A stretch of 64,000 nt of DNA from Bactericera cockerelli (GCA_024516035.1 JAMCCL010000072.1:1-64000); one strand, 5' to 3'; shown: positions 44,082 through 55,535, counted from the first letter of the stretch. Numbers and translations are program-made. Notes: generated by a model from the sequence alone, not told the origin.

Positions 44082-45003
44082 TACGAGGTTTGGCTATTAA
44101 GTTCGTAGACGCGAGCCGCTACGCAAAAGCTGTCCATGCTAGGAAGATATGATGAACATGTTTAGAAAGCTTGAAGTCTTGTGTTTCGATTGATAGCCGT
44201 CCCATGCCTGTACTGTAATTAGTTCTGTTGTGATAGCCCGACGCGCAAGACACCTTTTTTAATTTTGCCGGAATTATGATTGATACAAACGTTGAGCAAC
44301 GAGTGATTATTGAATTTTACGTAAAACTTGCTGGTAAAACTTTTTCTTTGTTAAAGACAGTGTACCAGGAGTCATGTTTGAAAAGAACAACGCTTTATAA
44401 GTGGTTTAAACGGTTTCAAAGTGGTCAGGAAGCTGTTGAGGACGATCCACGTCATGGTCGCCCCCAAACCTCAAAAACTGACGAAAACATTGAAAAAATT
44501 GGTGTTATGATTTGTTCTGACCGTAGATTAACTCTAGGACTAATGGCTGATACACTTAAAATTAATAGATAATGTGTGAGACAAATTTTGCACGAAATTT
44601 TCAACATGAAAAAAGTTTGCGCAAAAATGGTGCCATGCGCCAGTCCACAGTGCCTTCTCCGTGAAGACGTTCTTATCCAAGTACAACATCCCAGTGTTGG
44701 AACACCCTCTTTAATCACCCGACCTGGCCCCGTGCGACTTTTACTTATTCCCAAAAATCAAATCTACCCTGAAAGGTACCAGATTTGACAGCGTAAATGA
44801 CGTTAAGAAAAAACCGGCAAAAGTCTTGAAAGGCCTCACACAAAATGACCTCCACCACTGTTTCGATGAATGGAAAATTCGCCTGGAACGTTGTAGGGAT
44901 AGAGGAGGGGAGTACATTGAAGGGGATAACTACTAAAGTTGGGTAAGTTAAACACACATCGTTTTATGGAAAGAGTCTACGAACTTAATAGCCAAACCTC
45001 GTA
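44082..45003 (+). mobile_element. mariner element, internally deleted
   Basis: Terminal inverted repeats cgaggtttggctattaagtt cgtagac (about 44084-44110 and 44975-45001) with TA target duplication (44082-44083 and 45002-45003). The element is about 920 bp, against about 1.3 kb usual for mariners, owing to loss of the transposase core. Confidence 0.9.
44276..44938 (+). pseudogene. mariner transposase, broken
   Basis: Mariner transposases bind the element ends through an N-terminal helix-turn-helix region and cut through a DD34D core. Here residues 1-98 keep the HTH part (KTFSLLKTVYQES, TTLYKWFKRFQSG, DDPRHGRPQTS). A TAA at 44570-44572 then cuts the frame. The same frame continues with CVRQILHEIFNMKKVCAKMV, after which the middle of the gene is missing. 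The 3' part resumes in another frame near 44670 (LSKYNIPVLEH, SPDLAPCDFYLFPKIKS, FDEWKIRLERC) with a further small indel, and ends at a stop near 44938. Only the region of the last core aspartate (APCDF) survives. Similarity is nearest to the mellifera-type mariners by motif. Confidence 0.8.
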
Positions 45004-45009
45004 CATATT

Positions 45010-46128
45010 AGATCACCTCCTAAGCTAAACTTAACTTTTTGGGAGGTAAGCTCCTCTCTTATAATAAAAAAATAATTAAAAACTAAGATGAAATAATTTT
45101 ATCATATGCACAAAATTTAAGCATTAAAAAAAAAAGATTAAACAGTTTTTCATAAAAAAAAGATTCATCAAGCCAGTACCAAATGAATCAATTTAATACC
45201 AAACATCATAATTATGAACTGGTTTAGTTTCTTCAACAATATAGAGAATCGAACCCTATATTAGGATTCCTGACTTTCAAGACTTGGTTTTAAAATTGTG
45301 TCTGAAAATTAACATAATATTTTACTATGTTCAGGGGCTCGAACCCTGATTCATAATACTCTCTTTGAGTTTTGACCTAAGCAAATTTCTGTTTGTCTCA
45401 TCGATAAATTCCTGACAGTATTCATTCAGCAGCCTGGGCACTCTATATTCAAGTCTCCTGTCCCCGTAGCGCTTGGTGTTGACTCTTGTGCGCCTAAACG
45501 CCTGGTGTCGTAGTTGATATGGCTGCTCAGTGAGTTGTCTAAATTTGTCATTGAAAAAGTTGGAATAGATAAGTACATAATTTGACAACTCATCTGGTGT
45601 TAGACAGGACACGTTGGTATGATGAAACAGGAGTTTTCTAATTTGCTTCTGCTGGGTGTTGAGTGGGCTCAGGATATATTGAGGGGCGTAAGTGTAGAGG
45701 GTGACTCCATACCGTAGGATCGAATCGACAAGCGAGAAATAAATTGTTTTTTTAGCTGTAATCGGGAAGGCTTGTGCGTTTATTTTGTTGAGCTTATATT
45801 TTATTATGCGCATTTTTTTGCAAAGATTGACAACATGCTGTCTCATTTGAAATTCGTTATCAATTTGAATGCCCAGGTATTTAGCATTATTTTTGTAATC
45901 AATAGTATTACATGAGCAAGAGGTTGTGTATGTTTTATGGTAGAGGCAATTCCGGTTGTGGCAAATTATTTTACTGTAGTTAATATTTCTTTTACTCATG
46001 TAACCCATAATAAGTGCTTCTGTTTTACTTTCGTTCAAGAATATATGGTTGTTATAAAAATATTTTTGTAGATTAATAAAATCAGCCTGTGCATTTTTCA
46101 CAGCTATTTCTGGATCTTTATGATGAGA
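45010..46128 (-). mobile_element. 3' part of a LINE related to the 18-24 kb element
   Basis: The copy is truncated at about 46128 within a GA tract. It keeps the C-terminal RT region (45331-46128), then about 320 bp of AT-rich 3' UTR up to the mariner end. Confidence 0.75.
45331..46128 (-). pseudogene. RT thumb/C-terminal region of a non-LTR ORF2, 5'-truncated
   Basis: An open frame of about 265 codons without stops. It aligns along its length to the C-terminus of the 22-23.5 kb ORF2: NAQADFINLQKYFYNNHIF against NAQQDFISIQKYFYNNGIY, then YLGIQIDNEFQMRQHVVNLC and SILRYGVTLYTYAPQYIL. Both share the cysteine cluster C-x4-C-x9-C-x-C. The palm with the catalytic ADD is missing. Sequence divergence shows that these are two different families of one lineage. 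The start is a truncation point, not a Met. Confidence 0.8.
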
Positions 46129-46250
46129 TAGAGATAGAGAAAGAGAGAGAGAGAGAGAGAAGGTGAGAGAGATATAAGAAAGAAGGAAGTCACGAGGAAG
46201 AGGAAGAGAGAAGGAGATACAGGTGAAGGGAGAGAAAAAGAGAATCGCTG
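46129..46250. repeat. GA microsatellite
   Basis: Adjoins the truncated LINE end, which suggests the LINE inserted into or beside an existing GA tract. Confidence 0.75.
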
Positions 46251-46469
46251 AAATATGATGCAGTCAGTTCATGTATTATTATTATCAACTATTATTATTG
46301 TTATTATTCTCGCAACATATTAATTATTATTCATCTCTGACAGATGACAGGTGGGTGTGATGACGTGGATAAAATATATGTATAATATACAATGAAATTA
46401 TATTTAAGTATATAGTGAAATCATATAGATACTTTGATAAAATTATTAAACGTACCAGCATCTGCAACA

Positions 46470-46830
46470 CATGTCACACAAACACACACACACATACACA
46501 CACACACACACACACAAAAGAAAACCACAACCACTAACCAATTACACACACAGAGATACACACACGCACACACACCACACAACACAGAATCATATCAATG
46601 GTGTCACACACATACCACACAACACAGATACAAACATACATCACTGGTGTCATAAACACACCCCCACAACCACACACACAAAAACCACAACCACTCCACA
46701 CAACACAGAACCATATTACTGGTGTCACACACATACCACACAACACAGATACAAACATAAAAACACCTCCACAACCACTCACCAATGACACTCACACACC
46801 ACACAACACAGATATACACACACGCACAAA
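46470..46830. repeat. CA-rich compound minisatellite
   Basis: (CA)n with recurring aaccacaaccactcac, accacacaacacagaa and atcactggtgtcacacacat units of about 85-120 bp. The Thr/His-rich frames here are repeat readings. Confidence 0.85.
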
Positions 46831-47118
46831 GTTATAATTATTCATCCGACAGACATAATATTGTGACAGCTGTGTGTGATGATGTGTGTAGATTCTCTGG
46901 GGGCTTTTCATTTCAGGTAGGTAGGTACAAACTTCTACATTATAATTATAATGTACATACATACTACATAGATTATGCATATAATTCTGTCTCTTTGTAC
47001 CACATTTCTCCTCCATTTTCATATAGGGTAAGTGCTCCTATACCCGGCCCTCTCCAGGTCTCGGCCTTTTCTGCACTCAATAAAGCGTAAATAGGTAAAT
47101 CCTTTTCGACATTCTGTA

Positions 47119-47120
<2 letters not shown>

Positions 47121-47149
<29 letters not shown>
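47121..47149. repeat. poly-T tract
   Basis: Twenty-nine T in a row, flanked by pyrimidines. On the minus strand this resembles a poly-A tail, but no retro-copy was recognised upstream of it. Confidence 0.6.
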
Positions 47150-47520
47150 CCTTCTTTTTCTGGCATTGGTAGGCAAGGCCATTCCATACAGCCAACATTC
47201 TGTACCTATATTCACTCCTAATTTTCTCACACACTCTTTGGAGGTTGAGGCACTAGTCCAATGATGCAGGAGCTCTGGGATGGGGGATCAGAAATTTACT
47301 CTTCTGATTCAAGACTTTGAGCATACAAAAATGAAACCAAAACAACTAATCTGTCCATTTTCTCTCATTCTTTTATTTCTTATTTTATCAATTTATCCCT
47401 ATATTCACTTGTTGATGATGATGCTTTTTCTTTGTATTATTATGTCACAATTTTAGTGGGTAGCGCAGAATCATAGGACTTTATCACTTTAATTTACAAT
47501 ATCTTGTATTATTTTTTTGC
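47150..47520. other. spacer, nothing recognised
   Basis: No gene; the phrase gtaggcaaggccattccata near 47170 is repeated nowhere else that I saw. Confidence 0.35.
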
Positions 47521-47705
47521 CTAAGATTCTGCCACTGGTCGCTGCTTCACATTAAAGCAGCTACTCATTTTTCCTCACGAGGTATGAGTGGACCCCGAAC
47601 ATCCAAGTACAGAGCAGAAAAAATCCTCCCCCGCTGGGAATCGAACCCAGGTCACCATGTGTGCAATGCCTAGCGCGCTAACTCGCTCTGCCACAGTGAC
47701 TACTT
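47521..47705 (-). mobile_element. SINE A copy
   Basis: Minus-strand head gtagtcactgtggcagagcg, B box gggttcgattccc, body gttcggggtccactcatacc, end agcagcgaccagtggcagaa. Confidence 0.9.
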
Positions 47706-47709
47706 ATAT

Positions 47710-47842
47710 TCACTTGTTTCTGTTCTCTTTTTCTCTCTCTCTCTCTTTCTATCTCTCTCTTTCTCTCTCTCTTTCTATCTCTCCCTTTCTATCTCTCTCT
47801 TTCTCTCTCTCTATCTATCTCTCTCTTTTTTTTCTCTCTGTC
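47710..47842. repeat. CT microsatellite
   Basis: Impure CT run directly after the SINE A head. Confidence 0.85.
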
Positions 47843-47994
47843 TTAGCATTAAAGACTGGTTGGATTTCCACAAGAGAACCAACAATTTATCACACTCACC
47901 TCCATGAGATTTATTGTGACCAGTTGATTCTCATTGGGTTTTTTTTCCTTTTAGGCGCTAACTATGCTGGGGCAGGTCGTTCCCGTTTCTTGGT

Positions 47995-48250
47995 TTTAAC
48001 GTTCTGATTTGAGATAGATACTCAGGACGGGGTATTTAACGTTCTTGATTAGGACGGGGGTTTTACCCTGCAATCTCTGGGAATCATAGCAGCTACCCAC
48101 ATTAACCTCACCCAGCCTGGGTAGGGCCCGAAATGCCAGCCTTACGTGTTTGGAGAGAACAAAATTTTCTTCGAAAAGTCTGCCCCAACCGAGAGTTGAA
48201 CTTGGGATCTCTGCTGTAATCACAAGCAACACGCCACGGAGGCTAGTTTC
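47995..48250 (-). mobile_element. tRNA-headed SINE carrying the SINE E 3' domain
   Basis: The minus-strand head ctagcctccgtggcgtgttg with B box agttcaactctcgg looks tRNA-like. The rest carries the domain seen behind 5S heads elsewhere: ccctacccaggctgggtgag, gttaatgtgggtagctgc, cagggtaaaacccccgtcct, ending aacgttaaa. So two different Pol III heads are joined to one 3' domain. Confidence 0.75.
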
Positions 48251-48545
48251 TTTCCATCTTTCTTTCTACACATTTTAAGAAATTATTCCTTCTTTGTTTG
48301 ACTCTCTTTCTCTCATGCGAGTAATAATGTTCTTTTAATTATCCTACTTCTCTTGCAATGTCCCCTTTGTTAAATTAACTCCTCTTTCACTTTGTCCTTC
48401 TTCAAACCTATTTGGGGTCGGCTTTGTTCAACCTATTCTTCATGGTTAAGGTTGGTTGCTTCTAGCACTCCTACTTCCTACAGCTTTAAATAAATTACCC
48501 TTCTTTTATAAATTTAGACCGTAAGTTTGAAAAAAGGAAATTCAT
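48251..48545. other. spacer, nothing recognised
   Basis: CT-leaning unique sequence with no gene. Confidence 0.4.
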
Positions 48546-48547
48546 TT

Positions 48548-49063
48548 GTACAAGGTGTTCCAAAAACTGGGAGACCTTGCATAATTTTTGTTTATTTGTT
48601 GAAAATTTCAGAGTTAATTCTGGAACACGTGCTAAGACTGTGGCCATGCTAAGAATATTTTCGGGTATTATAATTATTTTTATTATTATTAACTTTAGAT
48701 AAGTGAAGTTTAATTAATTAATTAAATATTGTGAATAAAATTTAAGTAACAGATAATTAATTTTTTTGTAATTTTTAAAGACTGAAATAACTATTCATAG
48801 ATCAGTTTTCTAAAAATGCCATTAAACCGAGATATGAACAAAATAATAACTCAATTTAGATTGCAATTTGCTACAATTTACTCAAGAATCATAATACAAA
48901 GAGACATGAAAACCATTTATCTCTTTTTCAACAAGTTCATATTTTATTTTCAGGTGAATTTTTTTAAAAGTATTTTCATTTCTCGAAGAATTTCTTTTAG
49001 TCTTGTCATGTCTTCTGGATGTCATTCTAAAATTTTCTAAAAATAAATCTTAAACACCCTGTA
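48548..49063. mobile_element. putative MITE with tacaaggtgtt / aacaccctgta ends
   Basis: The ends match those of the 15.7- and 42.1-kb elements over about 10 bases. The 74-codon frame inside (48816-49040) has no domain and is not called. Confidence 0.4.
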
Positions 49064-49224
49064 TATTTATAAGGGGTGGAGAAATAAATTTTGTATAGGA
49101 CTGAAAACAGGGAGAGTATGAATAAGTTAAAGCCTACAAGAGAACAATGGAGACTACTTGCGATTATGTTGACAATGAGAAGTATAATAAAATAATATAA
49201 TTATCCAAGTATAAAAGAAAAGTA

Positions 49225-49790
49225 TATATAGAAAGAGAGCTAAGAGAGAGGGAGAGAGAGAAAGAATGAGAGAGAGTGAAATTAAAAAGAGAGAAGAGGA
49301 GAGGAAAAAGAAAGAGAGGAAAGAGAGAGAATAGGATGAATATAAAGAGAGAGTGAGGGAAAGAGAAAGAGAGAGAGAGAGAAATAGGGAAATAAAAGGC
49401 GAGAGAGAGAGAGAGATAAAAAAAAGAGCCTACAGGTGGGCAATAAGTGTTTAAAAAATTCAACAATGGATGAGAAAAAGAATCTGTGACAATGAATAAT
49501 GTACAAATAAAAAAGCGTAAGAGAGAGACAAAAAAACATTGATAGAGAAAGAGAGAGAGAAAAGCTGAAATAAATATGAAGAGAAGTGTGAGAATAAGGT
49601 AAGGTTGAGGGAGAGAGAAAGATAAAGAGAGGGAGAGAGAGAGAGGTACAAGGAAGAAAAGGGATGGGCGATAAAAAATCATCCCGAAAAAAAAGAAAGA
49701 TAAAGCATTGTACAATGTTGTAAGAGAGAGAGAGAGAGAAAGAGAGAAAAGGGGGATGAGGGGGGAGAGAGAGAAAGAAAGCTGAAGTCC
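49225..49790. repeat. GA-rich microsatellite region
   Basis: Impure GA tract. The minus-strand 215-codon Ser/Leu/Phe frame is a repeat reading. Confidence 0.85.
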
Positions 49791-49984
49791 AATAGCTTCA
49801 TTTTTGATCAAGCTTTATATCTATTACCAGCTAGACAGCTAGTCTAATCAAATACTTTATTGTTTATGCACTCACCACTCTTGAAAGTATTGGAATCACA
49901 GCTGTTACGAAATTAACACACTAGGAACATCCTGGAAGAAAATAAGAAAAGTTTATGGTTATTTCATTTCACTTCTATGTATAT

Positions 49985-50155
49985 CATTATCATCATAGGG
50001 TGGCGTCATCTTGAACGATAGTAGCCAGACAGTGGAATATTGACTCAGCACCTCTACCACTGTCTTTACAAGGAGACTAATAATTGACAAGAGCCCCCAG
50101 AACCAAGCCAATGCTGGTCTACACCCTGTTCATAGTCCCCCAACCAGACTTCTAT
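49985..50155 (+). repeat. dispersed repeat F, unexpanded copy
   Basis: Matches 42855-43030: gcgtcatcttgaacgatagt, cactgtctttacaaggagac, ctggtctacaccctgttcat. Confidence 0.8.
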
Positions 50156-50221
50156 ATTCCATAAAAATATGACATTATTGTTCTTCAATTTTTTCATGTT
50201 TGTTGTGTATAAATTTTTTAT

Positions 50222-50365
50222 CATACTATTGATCGATAAGGCTGCGGACTTATAACCTGGAGGTCGATGGTTCAAGTCCCGGTTTCAGAGTGGATTTAGT
50301 AAAGCGAGTTTGAGTAGTTGTGCTTTCACAAAAGTGATTAACACAAATATGATAACTTTTAACTT
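50222..50365 (+). mobile_element. SINE C copy, head start missing
   Basis: From gatcgataaggctgcggact through B box ggttcaagtcc to aaagcgagtttgagtagttg and taacacaaatatgataactt. Confidence 0.8.
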
Positions 50366-50489
50366 TAATTCCGTGTCCGTGAGATAGGCACATACTCGTA
50401 CAAATACCTAAATCACGATGGTGAGATGATCATATGGACGCCCAGATCCAAAGTCTAGGATCTTTTCTTATCCATTGATTTTATTTGGT

Positions 50490-50607
50490 TTTAAAGTCCT
50501 GACTTGAAATAGTCAATGCATCAGGAGTTCTACATTCCATTTGCCGGGAATCGTACCAGCTCCCTATGTAAACCTCACCCAGCCTAGGTACGGCCGGGTG
50601 AGGTAAA
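50490..50607 (-). mobile_element. SINE E-type tail fragment
   Basis: Minus-strand ggccgtacctaggctgggtg, then gagctggtacgattcccggc; the head is absent. Confidence 0.6.
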
Positions 50608-50620
50608 TTATTCCTTTATC

Positions 50621-51653
50621 TCTATATATAAATGAGAAATATGGACGGGCTTTGTATCTTTGTATCTTTGTATGTTTGTGTGCAGGAATTGTTTAGGCGA
50701 AACGGTAAGAGATAGCAAAAAATTGATGGGAGACGACCCCAAGTAAAATTGCCGAAAAACACCAGGAAAACTATCAAAAGTCCGAAATTCCAAACCGTCC
50801 TTGAGTTATGACCTTCCTTAAGTATTTCCTTGAGGAAGGGTCCGATTTTAAGACAGTCTTTGCCCTGGAACTTGAAATCTATCGCGAGGACCTATATTTT
50901 TTATTATTTAATAACACATTAGACAAAACTAGCTTTCATTTAATTCATATTAGGCCACATTCTGACGTACCGTTCTCGAGATAGAAGCCAGAATGTTCGA
51001 AATTTCGACCATTTTTCAGACTTTTCACGTTTTTTTTTACAGATTCCAGCACGGAACTTGAAAGTTATCGCGAAGACCTATATTTTTATTGTAAAAACTG
51101 TCTGAGAACATCACATGATTTTATTTGAGCCCTTTGTTGCCATATTCTGACAAATCGTTCTCGAAATATGGGCCAGTTTGCTACATTATCAATATCCGCT
51201 ATGATAGATTTGGCTCAGGATTTTTAAATTTACAGCGATGATGGTTTTGTGTGTGTGTGTATGTGTGTTTGTGTGTGTGTGTGGTGATGTGTGTGTGTGT
51301 GGATGGGTGTGTGTGTGTGTATGTGTGTGGTGTGTTGTGTTGTGTTGTGGTGTGGTGTGTGTGTGTGTGTGTATGTGGGTGAGTGGGTGTGTGTGTGTGT
51401 GTGTGGATGGGTGTGTGGATGGGTGTGTGTATGTGTGTGGTGTGTATGATGTGTGTGGGTGTGTTGTGTGTGGGTGTGTTTGGTTGGGTGTCTCTGTATG
51501 GGTGTGTGTGTGGATGTGGATGTGTGTGTGTGTGTTGATGGGTATGTGTGTTGATGTGTGTGTGTGAGGTGTGTGTATGTGGTGTGTGAGTGTGGTGTGT
51601 GATGTATGGGTGGTGTGTGTGTGTGATGGCTTGGCGAAGGTGCAGCCCGCTAG
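50621..51653 (+). mobile_element. probable non-autonomous Helitron, unit 1
   Basis: The 5' end tctatatataaatgagaaat and the 3' end ggcttggcgaaggtgcagcc then cgctag fit Helitron rules (TC start, CTRR end). A T follows the end. There are no inverted repeats and no target duplication. The body has ttgtttaggcgaaacggtaa and a long (GT)n block at 51240-51630. Confidence 0.6.
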
Positions 51654-52257
51654 TGTATACATAAATGAGAAATTTAATATGGACGGGCTTTGTATCTTTG
51701 TGTGTCCGAATTGTTTAGGCGAAACGGTAAGAGATAGCAAAAAATTGATGGGAGATGACCACAAGTAAAATTGCCGTACGATACCAGGAAAACTTTCAAA
51801 AGTCCGAAATTCCAAATCGTCCTTGAGTTATGACCTTCCTCAAGTATTGCCTTGAGGAAGGGTCCGATTTTAAGACAGTCTTTGCCCTGGAACTTGAAAT
51901 CTATCGCGAGGACCTATATTTTCTAATATTTAATAACATATAAGACAAAACAAGCTGTCATATAATTCATATTAGGCCACATTCTGAGGTACTGTTCTCG
52001 AGATATAAGCCAAAATGTTCGAATTTTCGACCTTTGTTTCAGAATTTTCACGTTCAGCGCGGAACTCGAAATTTATTGGAAGGACCTATATTTTTTTTAA
52101 TATAAAAACTGTCTGAGGACATTACATGCTTTTATTTGAGCCCTTTGTTGCCATATTCTGACAAACCGTTCTCGAAAAATAGGCCAATTTGCTACATTAT
52201 CAATATCCGCTATGATGATTTGGCTCGGGATTTTGAAATTTATAGCGATGATGATTG

Positions 52258-52288
<31 letters not shown>

Positions 52289-52445
52289 ATGTATTTGTGT
52301 TTGTGTGTATGTGTGTGTGTGGTTTGTGTGTGTGGCGTGGGTGTGTGGTGTGAGTGTGTGGCGTGGGTGTGTGGTGTGGTTTGTGTGAGTGATATGTGTG
52401 TGTGTGTGCGTGTGATGGCTTGGCGAAGCGGGTGCAGTCCGCTAG
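51654..52445 (+). mobile_element. probable non-autonomous Helitron, unit 2, directly abutting unit 1
   Basis: Starts tgtatacataaatgagaaat at the base after the CTAG of unit 1. It is about 85-90% like unit 1 by eye through gtcctcgcgatagatttcaa-type sequence, and ends gcgaagcgggtgcagtccgctag. A short hairpin (agcgg/ccgct) precedes the end. The GT block is shorter (52252-52420). Confidence 0.6.
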
Positions 52446-52504
52446 TTTATTTATAATTTGTACTAGTTATTCTTTTGTCACGGAAAAGAACTCGCATGCA
52501 TTAT

Positions 52505-53360
52505 GAATGAGGACGCTAGAATGGAACTGTCTGGTCCCCGTCAAACATAAATTAGTGAAGACGTCATGAGAACGGAACTGACTGGGCCCCGTCAAACATG
52601 AATTAGTGATGAGAGCATGAGAATGGGACTGTCTGGGCTCCGTCAAACATGAATTAGTGATGACGTCATGAGAATGGAACTGTCTGGGCTCCGTCAAACA
52701 TGAATTAGTGATGAGAGCATGAGAATGGAACTGTCTGGGCTCCGTCAAACATGAATTAGTGATGAGATCATGAGAATGGAACTGTCTGGGCCCCGTCAAA
52801 CATGAATTAGTGATGAGAGCATGAGAATGAAACTGTCTGGGCCCCGTCAAACATGAATTAGTGATGACGTCATGAGAATGGAACTCTCTGGGCCCCGTCA
52901 AACATGAGTTAGTAATGACGTCATGAGAATGGATCTGTCTGGGCCCCGTCAAACATGAATTAGTGATGAGAGCATGAGAATGGAACTGTCTGGGCTCCGT
53001 CAAACATGAATTAGTGATGACATCATGAGAATGGAACTCTCTGGGCCCCGTCAAATATAAATTTTATTAGTGATGACGTCATGAGAATGGGACTGTCTGG
53101 GCCCCGTCAAACATGAATTAGTGATAAGAGCATGAGAATGGAACTGTCTGGGCTCCGTCAAACATGAATTAGTGATGACGTCATGAGAATGGAACTGTCT
53201 GGGTCCCGTCAAACATGAATTAGTGATGAGAGCATGAGAATGGAACTGTCTGGGCTCCGTCAAACATGAATTAGTGATGACGTCATGAGTATGGAATTGT
53301 CTGGGTCCCGTCAAACATGAATTAGTGATGAGATCATGAGAACGGGACTGCCTGAATAAT
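52505..53360. repeat. 51-bp minisatellite, about 16 copies, with alternating variants
   Basis: Unit gtcaaacatgaattagtgat followed by gacgtcatgag or gagagcatgag, then aatggaactgtctgggctcc. The two variants tend to alternate. Because 51 is a multiple of 3, the minus strand stays open (52467-53054 and 53051-53314) as 17-residue repeats such as LTGPRQFHSHDVITNSC. Confidence 0.9.
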
Positions 53361-53855
53361 TACACAAAAACAACAGAGGCCTATACCCTGGACCGTGAGG
53401 TAGACCCCCGGTACCACGTAAAATATTCTAACAATAGGAGATACTTTTTTCACGTAAAGATTGTCTTTTGCAATCCGGAGAGCTTATGCTGCAAGTCTTC
53501 TCTCTAGAGTACCTAAGACAAAAACTGTGTGAGCTGACGTGAATAGAATGTGTGTAGTTATGTACCTATGTAAAAAATATTTAATTTTTTTTGTAGGCCT
53601 ACCAATGACATTCCATGCAGCCAAAAATTGTAACATAAAAACACAAATAACTACATCAAATAATAATAATAATAATAATCAAGAGTTCAATCAATGTAAG
53701 ATTCAAGTATTTTTGAACTCGTAACATCAACATGGAACAATACTTCTCTAATAAAGTTCCTATTGTAAATGAAATATTGTATTACCTTGGTTCACAAAAA
53801 GTCAATAAAAAGAAAAAGTTGTATGTAAGTTAACTGAAGTAATACAACTTTTTTC
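53361..53855. other. AT-rich spacer
   Basis: Holds a short (aat)n run at 53660-53682. No gene. Confidence 0.4.
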
Positions 53856-53857
53856 CC

Positions 53858-54235
53858 TATCTCTCTCTTTCTCTCTCCCTCTCTCTCCCACTCTTTCTCT
53901 CTCTCTCCCCTCTTTCTCTCTCGCTCTATCCCTCTTACCCTCTCACTTTTTTTCTCTCTCCCTTCTCTTTCTCTCTCTTTTTCTCTCTCACTCTCCCCCC
54001 CCTCTCTTTTTCTCTCTCTATCCCTCTCACTTTCTCTCTCTCCCTCATTTTCCCTCACACTCGCTCTCTCCCTCTCCATATCTCTCTCTCCCTCTCTCAC
54101 ACACTATCTTTTTCCTCTCTCTCCCTCTATCTTTATATTTATCTCTCTCCCTTACCCATCCCTCTCCCTAGCTCTCTCTCTCTATATCCCTCTCTTTCTT
54201 TGTCTCTCTTCTTTTCTCTGCCTCTCTCTTGTTCA
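53858..54235. repeat. CT-rich microsatellite region
   Basis: Impure CT with C-rich interruptions. Confidence 0.85.
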
Positions 54236-54379
54236 AACAACTTTTGTTGATTCTCTGTTCCGATGTTTTTTCACTAAACTTTCTTACTTGAAATTCTTGT
54301 TTGTTTTTTAGGGACCCTTTGTTATTTCTGTGCCTTTTTTCTCAAAAGCCGGCAGCCCTTATGTGTCATGAGCAAATAA

Positions 54380-54431
54380 ATTATGTCCCCATCTCTTTCT
54401 TATCATAAGCTCTCTCTTTTTATTTCCTTTA

Positions 54432-54463
<32 letters not shown>

Positions 54464-55015
54464 AACTTTATCTCTCTCTTTCTTTCTATCTCTTTGTCTC
54501 TATTTTTCTCTCTCTCTCTTTCTCTTTCTCTCTTTTCGTCTCTATCTCTATGTCTCTTTCTCTCTCTTTAGGTATTCCATTACTTCTCCATCTCTCTATC
54601 TCACCCTCCCTTTATTATCTCGTTTTCTATTCATCTTTCTTTCTCTCTCTCTTTCTTTCTATCTCTTTCTCTCTCCATCTCTATCTCTCTTTCTCTCTCT
54701 CCCTGTCTCCTTAGGTTTTGTATTCGCACATTTACTTCTTTTTTGTTTGTAACTACTTTTTTCTTTCTCTTCCTCCTCTTCCTCCTCATATTTCTCTGTC
54801 TACTCTCTCACTTTATATATTCTATTTCCTTTTCTTCTTTTTCTTCTTTTTTGTTGTTTTTCTTTTCATTTCTCTCTTTCATTTCCTCTCTGTCTCTTTC
54901 TCTTTTTATTTAGCCTGTTTTTGTCTCTCTCATTCTCTTAATTTCTCTCTATCTTCCTCATTTTACTTTGCTTTTTCTTTTCTTCAAAAAAAAAAAGATC
55001 TCTCTCTCCTTTTAC
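54380..55015. repeat. CT-rich microsatellite region
   Basis: Several CT blocks joined by T-rich sequence. Confidence 0.8.
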
Positions 55016-55455
55016 CTGGTTCACTTGATATTTACACACTTACATTAACCACCTCGTGTCACGAGGGAATACTTAAAAGCATGGTAAACAAAACACACAT
55101 TGATAAGCAAACACCTGAATAATACTAGCTTTTATAGTGACTGTATACTCGTGCAGAAAGTATAGTCAAACTTGGATATACTCGTATATACAATAAGATA
55201 CCCTGGAAACTCTTTCCATTCACCTGGGTAATAGCGCTAGTTTGATGGGAACTCTCCCATTTTCAACTCGTACGTTTAAGATGTTTTATCTGTAGTTAAA
55301 TAAAACGAATATGACCTAAAATGGCTTGAAACAGAGTCTGAATAATTATCAGCATGGTGTAATTTGTGTGCACGCCGTGTATTTATATCAACTAGGCAAT
55401 GTGCAAGACACACTTAGTGGATATGTAAAGTGCACTTTAGCATCACCTGCTGTAG
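55016..55455. other. spacer, nothing recognised
   Basis: No gene or known repeat seen. Confidence 0.4.
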
Positions 55456-55458
55456 AAA

Positions 55459-55535
55459 TAAACCTTACACTCTGTCGGGCTGTCTCTTCCTTTGTATAGG
55501 AGTTCTTCACACCTCAGCCGAGGTGTTTGATAGCT
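55459..55535 (+). repeat. short dispersed repeat with palindrome, copy 2
   Basis: ccttacactctgtcgggctg, tctcttcctttgtataggag, then acacctcagccgaggtgt; the palindrome has one mismatch compared with the 36.4-kb copy. Confidence 0.75.

Noticed and set aside
46471..46788. His/Thr-rich protein
   Set aside because: A reading of the CA-rich minisatellite.
47121..47149. Poly-A tail of a processed pseudogene on the minus strand
   Set aside because: No gene-like sequence is found on the expected side of the tract.
48816..49040. 74-codon frame as a gene
   Set aside because: It lies inside a putative MITE and has no recognisable motif or relatives in the window.
51238..51567. Cys/Val-rich protein (109 codons)
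   Set aside because: A reading of (GT)n inside the probable Helitron.
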